A DNA stretch of 64,000 bases from Trissonchulus latispiculum (taxonomy: Eukaryota > Nematoda > Enoplea > Enoplida > Ironidae), in the NCBI GenBank assembly GCA_030248195.1, contig JASAND010027809.1:38569-102568 (forward strand). The letters are read 5' to 3'. The notes under the pieces are model-generated. The model saw only the letters and a program-made list of their open reading frames with translations, did not search any database and was not told the origin of the DNA. Made by a program: the position numbers and the translations under genes. Numbering within the stretch: the stretch's first letter is position 1; every line of letters starts with the position of its first letter. Shown here one piece after another: positions 57,982-64,000 of this stretch.

Positions 57982-58015
57982 GTTTAGGTTTAGGTTTAGG
58001 TTTAGGTAGGTTTAG
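57982..58015 (+). repeat. (TTTAGG)n short array
   Basis: About five GTTTAG units in tandem at a putative intron acceptor of the captured gene (complement: CCTAAA pyrimidine-rich tract before GACAG/GTGG). The right arm has only a degenerate remnant near 59735. Confidence 0.8.
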
Positions 58016-59559
58016 TTGATCACATCAGGGTGAGCACACCGCTGTTGTTTGTTGACGAATACAGGCGGGACCAACCAAATGTTTTCAATTGCTGGACTCA
58101 CCGTAAATGCGTAAAGTCAGGCAGCAATACGAAGGCAGCATTATAGAGCTCCATAGCAATGGACCCGAGGACAGCAGTATCAATGCAGTCATTGACGCCG
58201 ATGACCATCACAATACCTGCAACAAGAGAACATTCATGAATACAATTAACAATTTGTAATGTAGCATAATGTAGGAATGCTCAAAGCGGTCCCACTTTGA
58301 CATTTGAAATTCATATACTACCAGGTTCGAATCCAATTATTAAACGTTGCAGGAACGCAGGCAGCCCGTCATACAACAGTCTAACCAAACATCGTTGGCA
58401 CATAAATAACCTCCACTATTTTGCCAAGAAAATAAGGACAGCGTGTGGATACAAAATAAGACACAGTCTACAAGGCGCCTACATAGCTACCTATATGGCT
58501 CAAGTATTCATCCAAGGTCATAATCCTGTTTCTATAGCTCTTTCTATACCTTGATCAACCGTCACACTCACACTCACTGGAGATTTCTCCAGTTCAAAAT
58601 TTCTTCTCAAAACACCAAATAACGTTTTCTATGCCAGATACTTCATACACTGATTCCTCACTAAAATAAAGTACATATTCCACAAGTGCTTCTTGGTGTC
58701 TTCAATTCAAGTACTGCAAAGGCGCACTTTGGACATCTGTAAAGTTTTCCTTCACCAGACAGATTACACTAATAAAGTGCAGTGTAAACTGTTGGGTGGA
58801 GTCGGCAATGAGCGAAAAGGGATGGTCGATAAGGGGATAATTTATGATATTGTTGGGACTGGACCCTTTTTCTTCACAATCTCCCAAATCATCTTCTGTT
58901 TTTACTAGGGGGAGGGGGGACGTGAGGGATGGACCCCCCACTTTTTCTGTTCCCCCACTCGACTCCTCCCCCCCTCGACTCCTTCCCCCCTCCCCAATCG
59001 ACACCACACCACTTTTTTTGGGCCCCCCCACTCACCATAGGTGCCCAGAAAATCCAAAATTTTAAGAATTTTTGGTTTTGGTCGTCTCAAACATTTTCAG
59101 GCTTCACCAGGATTTTTTGGTCAAAAATCGTCTATTCTGGTGCTGAAACTCGAGTTTTGAGTACTTTTTGGCATAGAAAACGTTATTTAGTGTTTGAAAG
59201 AAATTTTTGAGACTGGAGAAATCCAGTAGTCAATGAGTAATGACAGTTGATCAAGGTATAGAAGGCTATGGAAACGGGATTATGACCTTGGATGAATACT
59301 TGAGCCATATGGGCTGGCTATGTAGGCGCCTTTAATAGACTGTGTCTTATTTTGTATCCACACATGTCCTTGACACTGGCAATAAAATAGTGGAGGTGCT
59401 ATGCCAGCGATGTTTGGTTAGTGGCTGCTGCTGTTGAGCTTACTGCGATTTCCTGCAACATGGTGGATTCGAACCTGGTAGTGAATTTCAAATGTCAAGA
59501 TGGGATTTTGCTTTTGAGCATTCTGTCAATAACTACATTACAAGTGATTGGTGTATTCA

Positions 59560-61697
59560 TGAATGTTCTCTTCGAACATTGTGATCATCGACGTCAATGA
59601 CATTGATACTGCTGTCCTCGGGTACTATGGAGCGCCTTCATGCTATGACTACATTTACGGTGAGTCCAGCAGTGAAAAACATTTGGTCCCGCCTGTATTC
59701 GTCCGGCAAACAACAACGTGGTGATGTGATCAACTAAAAACCTACTAAACAAACTTCAAATAAACCGACAGATGGTGGAGTGCCATATAATATCTTGACG
59801 GAATACATACATGCTTTGTAAGAAAACGGAATTATGCTGAAGAATGCGTAAAGAACTGTACTTGGGACACCAAATGCACAGTATAAAATGCAGTTGCAGC
59901 AGCACATTGCAGCAGCTGATATATTTATTACATCTGACAACCTTGCCGTGGAACTGAAAACCGGAAACTTCTGTCTGACAGAGAGATGTCGGCACTGGCG
60001 ATAATCGGTTAGTGTTGAAAAAGGGAATCGACTGTATCATTTAGGTGACAGTGAACAGGAAGAGTGGGACAGCTCCACTTTTGCCTAAGCAGGACCCATA
60101 TCAGAAGCATGTGGTGCTTACCTGGGACTGCAGGGAATGCTTCATGCATATCAGTGTCTTTAACTAGTACCAACACTGCCTTGAATTTCCTGAAGCCAGG
60201 ATATTGCAGCATCGATTGCAAGTCGCCAGCCTCGCTGAGCAAATCGATCGCATCAGTGGCCACTGTGAACTATCTCGGTCGGTAACTTGCGGTAGAATTC
60301 GAGTTCAGCAAAGCATCTTCCATATTCCTCTGAAAGAGATTTCTGTGGAGAAAATTGGTGGCTTTGTCCTGTACTGGAGATTACATCTGCAGCATCAACA
60401 CGACTGTAAGCAGTTGGACAACTTCCATTATGCATTCAATGTCATAGATTGTCCCAGTTTGCTGTGGCAGCAGACTTGATCGTGCAGCTATTGCCAACAT
60501 AAGCAAACGTGGACACATCTGGAAGTACTAAACATACTGTGTTCACGCTGCCAGAATTCAATGCAGCAGTTGACGGGGCAATGCACTAGAGTCCAACGAG
60601 ACGACACTGAAACAGTGGCGGACGGGGCAGGCGTGCGGACGAGCAGTGGGGAATCCTGTCGCACCTCCCATATTGGGTTGTATACACCCGATGCGAGATA
60701 TAGTTGCAGAAGTGCAATTATTGCCCGATTTCATTCAAATTTTAAAATACATCGGGGTAATAAACGCCCTGCAAAAACGCCAGCTTCACATGGCAGTACA
60801 TGTACAGTGAGAAGCAGAGACAGGATTCTAGAGCTGCTGTAGCAAATATTCCCAGCGACTATAATCATTTTAAAGCTTATTATGTACTCTACAACTTTGC
60901 TTTTAGACATAAAGTCTCTAGCTCTTATTGCTTTGAGCAGTGAAATTTTGATCAATTTTTGCTAGAAATTTGGTTATTTTGATTTTGATCTTGCTGAAAA
61001 TTTTGTCGAATTGGAGTCAGTGTACTACAAGCGTAGACAAGTTTATACTCAAATGAAAAATTTCGAAAGAGGCTACAAAATTGGAACGAAATTGAGCCCT
61101 GTACACACTGAATGAGTCTAAAAAAAAGTTCTGGTCAAAATTAACTGATTTCGTCAAATTGTTAAATTTTGACCGAAGATTGCTCCACAACCAATGGAGT
61201 AGTAAAAGGTATTTTGTACGCACAGTATGTTTGGACAATTTGCCCGAGCAGTTTTTTTGTTTTTTCTTCATCAGCCTTCAAATCAAGAGCAATGATTTTC
61301 AAAGTTTGATAAAATGTTTTCAAATTTTTTCAGTACTCAATTTCCATGCTGAAATGATATTTTGGCAAAAAACCGTCTCTGGCAAATATCTCTTAAACTT
61401 GCATTGGATACTACCATTTTCTTGTTGCTTAAAATTTTTCGAAAAACATTTTGGTCAAAAATTGTGGTACCCCACGTTTGCGAAAAATCAAACTAGGCGA
61501 GATTTTATCATACCAAACGACACCAGAAATTATAGAGCTTCATTTTGATATGTCGCTCTCAATTCGTAATACCAATATTGAAATGAGATAGCTTCAAAGT
61601 GGGCCTAGATGCAGAAATTGCGACCAAGAGCTTCGTTTGGAGCACTTTGCCAAATTTTATTGATTCAAATCAGTGAGCGGCTCTGTGACTTCGAATG

Positions 61698-61755
<58 letters not shown>

Positions 61756-63580
61756 TAATTTGTCGGCAATTCTGATAAAATTTGCTACCAAAATGCGTTA
61801 TAATGACGTCTCGAAGTTCTGGGTCTCGTAGATCCTGCTGCGAAATCTTGTTGTGCGATGCTCTAAGATGCTCCAACATAGCGGCGTCTTTAAAGCGTGC
61901 TGCGCGCTACGTAGCTGTTTTAGAGATGTCAATCAACTGAATGACCATTCAAGATTCAATATGGCTGAACTTGGACGATAAATGGAGGTTCTGAGAATGC
62001 GCGGGACCACAATGCCTTCGAACATGAAGCGGCCGTGGGCCCAGCCTGGAACAGTGGGAATATGGGTGGAGAGTTCGCTGTCAAGCAACTACCACGCTGG
62101 ACAGACTCTCGTTTGATCGGTTGAAGTTTCTCTGAACGCGATGCGTGGCGCTCCTCAACACACTGAACCGTTATGTGGAGTCAACTCATTCGGCAACATT
62201 TTTGGTACAACACAATGACACTATCCAACGAAAAATGCCACTGCAACTGTATAACAGCTGGAACAGAGGCAGCTTGCCGATGACGACTGTGGTGACTTGG
62301 AGTCTAGCCGTGCTACGAGACTGCGGCAGCAAGTGTGCTTGTGCACCAAGACGATCCATCGGACTACGAGACTCGAATGGCGAGACGTCTTGGTGATGCT
62401 GTTGGTGTTTACGCGATCACCTGGACAGCCAAGAAAGTCAGCCGCCCCGTATCATGCGGTGCTCAATATGGTAGACGCTGCCGCTGCAAGCACCAATACG
62501 ACGCCAACCTTTATGGTTGGGTTCGATAGCTGAATCCGCAAACATTTATTCCACCCGTTCTGTGTGGTGTGTCTGCCTGCAATTGAGAGAACACCAAGAA
62601 GCGCACCTGTGGGATATGTAAATTCTTCAACATTTAAAAAAATAGGCTAAATATCTTAAACTTATAAGAAAATTTAAAGAACAAACGGGAAAAAATGTTC
62701 TTCAGTTTATTTTTATCGAAGCTAAGTAAAACAAAAAGGGCCAATTTTCTTCAGTTTGCTTTATCGAAAACTAAGTATTGCTTTTTGACGTTCTTTCACT
62801 TTTTTGGAAAAACCTGTTTAATGCATTTTGATTTTATTGCAACACAATACGAGACGTCTTTGAGTTTTCAATTGAATTTTTAAACGCGCAAATTTATTAA
62901 TACCGTGTTAATTGTTATTTGTTTAGAATTATATGGGTGATTACAGTTTATTACTGTAATTATTGTTTATATGATCAAAAGAAAATCGTCTTTGGAAGAT
63001 GAGTTTTTAACGGAAGTTTGCTGTTGGAGACGTACTGTGTCCAAGCTGTTGTGCGGCCGCCACAACGTTGGCAACTTCTACTTATTGTAACGTGGCGGCT
63101 TGAGAATGTAGCCAGAAGACGAATGCCTGAAAATTGCTGGATCTAGAACCTAGGCATCTTGATGGGTGATATCCTACGGATTTAATTCGGAAACCGCTCT
63201 GGTGACAACTCTGGTCGAGGAGTCGGCGAATCCTACATTCTCTATCCTTACCCTGGTTCAACCAGCCAATTAGTGCAGGTGTTTGCAGAAAAATGACGGT
63301 AATGAGCATCGAGAACTGGCGAACTGCTTTTTATTCTGATTGATGAGGCTGATCGACTGGATTGGTTACAACAGTGCCACTCAACCAGCATCAGTACTGT
63401 TGGTAAGTATCTTGACGGAAGATAAATGCTGTGAGAAAAAATTTGCATATCATGAATATGTAGAATGGTTGTATCATTTGCGGGATAAAAATGCAAATAT
63501 AGAGATGCAGTTACTGGCATTACGACGGATAGGCTCATTTCCTCCATCTGGCGCGCGGCTCCCAGCCTGCATATCGTAAA
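59560..63580 (+). pseudogene. Unidentified multi-exon gene fragment, right-arm copy
   Basis: Plus-strand counterpart of the left-arm fragment: TGTGATCATCGACGTCAATG (59580) corresponds to the first exon, followed by TTACGGTGAGTCC at the same donor. The later blocks are near 59990-60480, 62100-62530 and 63340-63580. Frames are broken by many small indels; the last block reads MLCEKKFAYHEYVEWLYHLR in part. More damaged than the left-arm copy. Confidence 0.45.
61700..61753 (+). repeat. 54-base G homopolymer
   Basis: Uninterrupted G run. The matching position in the left arm has only AAGG. Either a hyper-expanded tract or a sequencing/assembly error. Confidence 0.9.
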
Positions 63581-64000
63581 AATTTTTGAAAGCTATAACC
63601 ATGAAGTTGATGCTTTTGACATCAGGGATGTTGCTTTTGGCTTACTTTCAATCGAGCATTTCATACTTTATTCAAACGCTCAAATTTTAATTCAAATTCA
63701 AAACACTAACCTGGAAGCTTTGAATTTTTATTTTAGGTTGTGCGTTTGCCTTCCACACAATTGAACAAAATCAAATCCGGTAACTAAACACGAATCCGAT
63801 AGAAAAAGCCTGAGATTCCATGCACGAAACGGTTCTTAAGGCCAGAGAAATGTTTTTGCCAAAATCCATGGAAGATCATTATGTTATTCCTCCACCCTTC
63901 ATTCGAACCCAAAATGCTACTAGGAATCAATTTTTTATTACATTTAGTAACAGCAATTAAAAATACGTCGACACCAAAATTTAGTTGTTAATACGGCCTG

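Larger units (their letters stand above)
53700..58216 (-). pseudogene. Unidentified multi-exon gene fragment, left-arm copy
   Basis: Minus-strand protein-like segments in order: an exon 58216-58102 between TTGTTGCAG and GTGAGT (IVMVIGVNDCIDTAVLGS ... FVLLPDFTH); 57938-57717 (region with AVAALRQLFSFVTSD); about 57690-57100 (LTGDNQLVLKKGNRLYHLGD, PELKACELFSYLGLRGIRYF, VEKIGGFVLYLEIV); 57094-56830 (ATDCYGYRAAVANISKRGLL); 55800-55085 (ATILKFGITVAVSESNFDP, WKVPEKLIVRGTMPSGYE); and 55099-54746. In-frame stops (TAA, TAG) and a TTAA-element insertion show decay. The first exon weakly recalls the end of a von Willebrand A domain, but I would not assign a function. A second, partial paralogue of the 57.7-kb block lies at ~53700-54060. 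Confidence 0.5.
53276..58640 (+). repeat. Left arm of the long inverted repeat
   Basis: Pairs with ~59172-64000 along its length, e.g. 53276-53360 with 63890-64000, 55200 with 62160, 58130 with 59640, 58590-58630 with 59175-59215. About 5.36 kb. Contains a TTAA element (55844-56824) and a TTTAGG array (57982-58015). Confidence 0.85.
53204..64000. mobile_element. Very large palindromic hAT-like element, right end outside window
   Basis: Begins TAGAGTTGTGCCG (hAT-style terminus) within the helicase gene, followed by CCCGGGCC arrays as in the hAT elements at 18429 and 22735. From 53276 (CAGGCCGTATTAAC) the sequence is the left arm of a long inverted repeat whose right arm reaches the window edge at GTTAATACGGCCTG. 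If it is one element, its right terminus should lie shortly beyond 64000, followed by GCCATGAC (53196-53203). Single insertion is inferred; only one end is visible. Confidence 0.5.
59172..64000 (-). repeat. Right arm of the long inverted repeat
   Basis: Reverse-complement partner of 53276-58640, about 0.5 kb shorter. Differences are mostly small deletions plus substitutions, one replaced block (~61700-61900) beginning with a 54-G run, and loss of the ~8-bp CCTAAA array. The ~530-bp spacer 58641-59171 contains family F-like G/C runs (58905-59170) and a second copy of a short block found at 54720 (GCTTCTTGGTGTCTTCAATT). Confidence 0.8.

Noticed and set aside
57982..58015. TTTAGG array as an internal telomere or chromosome end
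   Set aside because: Only about five units, wrong hexamer for TTAGGG, and placed at an intron acceptor of a gene fragment in the middle of the arm.
61670..61879. Minus-strand frame ending in a long poly-Pro tract
   Set aside because: The poly-Pro is the 54-base homopolymer; the rest is too short and lies in a block with doubtful sequence quality.

Overview
The window reads as metazoan-type nuclear DNA. It has intron-containing genes (GT..AG introns of about 1.5-1.8 kb), AATAAA signals, a non-LTR retrotransposon relic and a very dense load of DNA transposons. The host genes I can support are: a Pif1-like helicase fused to a ubiquitin-specific protease (3-1238, + strand, 5' end outside the window); TSR2 (16789-17370, +, single exon); a two-exon gene for a small secreted Gln/Tyr/Pro/Gly-repeat protein (19814-21655, +); PEX3 (31083-33976, -, two exons); and a UPF1/SETX-type SF1 helicase broken by transposons (51802-53203, -). 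PEX3 argues against the parasitic worm lineages that have lost peroxisomes. I cannot name the species.

Layout. 0-5 kb: helicase-USP gene followed by degenerate tandem units with exon-like cores. 5-6.4 kb: a young fold-back element with 348-bp arms. 6.9-11 kb: a retrotransposon RT ORF cut up by three younger insertions. 11-15.4 kb: G/C-run repeats. 16.8-22 kb: TSR2 and the secreted protein gene. 22.7-30.9 kb: hAT, TTAA-type and family-A elements, including a three-level nest. 31-34 kb: PEX3, with two or more MITEs in its intron. 34-50 kb: almost entirely nested or abutting DNA elements (TTAA families, TA-flanked elements, hAT MITEs). 51.8-53.2 kb: the interrupted helicase. 53.2-64 kb: an imperfect inverted repeat of about 5 kb per arm that starts with a hAT-like end inside the helicase gene and carries matching fragments of an unidentified multi-exon gene in both arms.

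Most elements were delimited by pairing terminal inverted repeats with target-site duplications: seven hAT-type elements have perfect 8-bp duplications, two copies of an unassigned family (A) have 6-bp duplications, three MITEs have 3-bp duplications, and at least six elements have TTAA. The strongest candidates for something new are the palindromic unit at 53.2-64 kb, the fold-back element, the helicase-USP fusion, and a mini-hairpin motif shared by several unrelated repeat families. No CRISPR, rRNA or tRNA was recognised. All calls come from reading the sequence; no database was searched.
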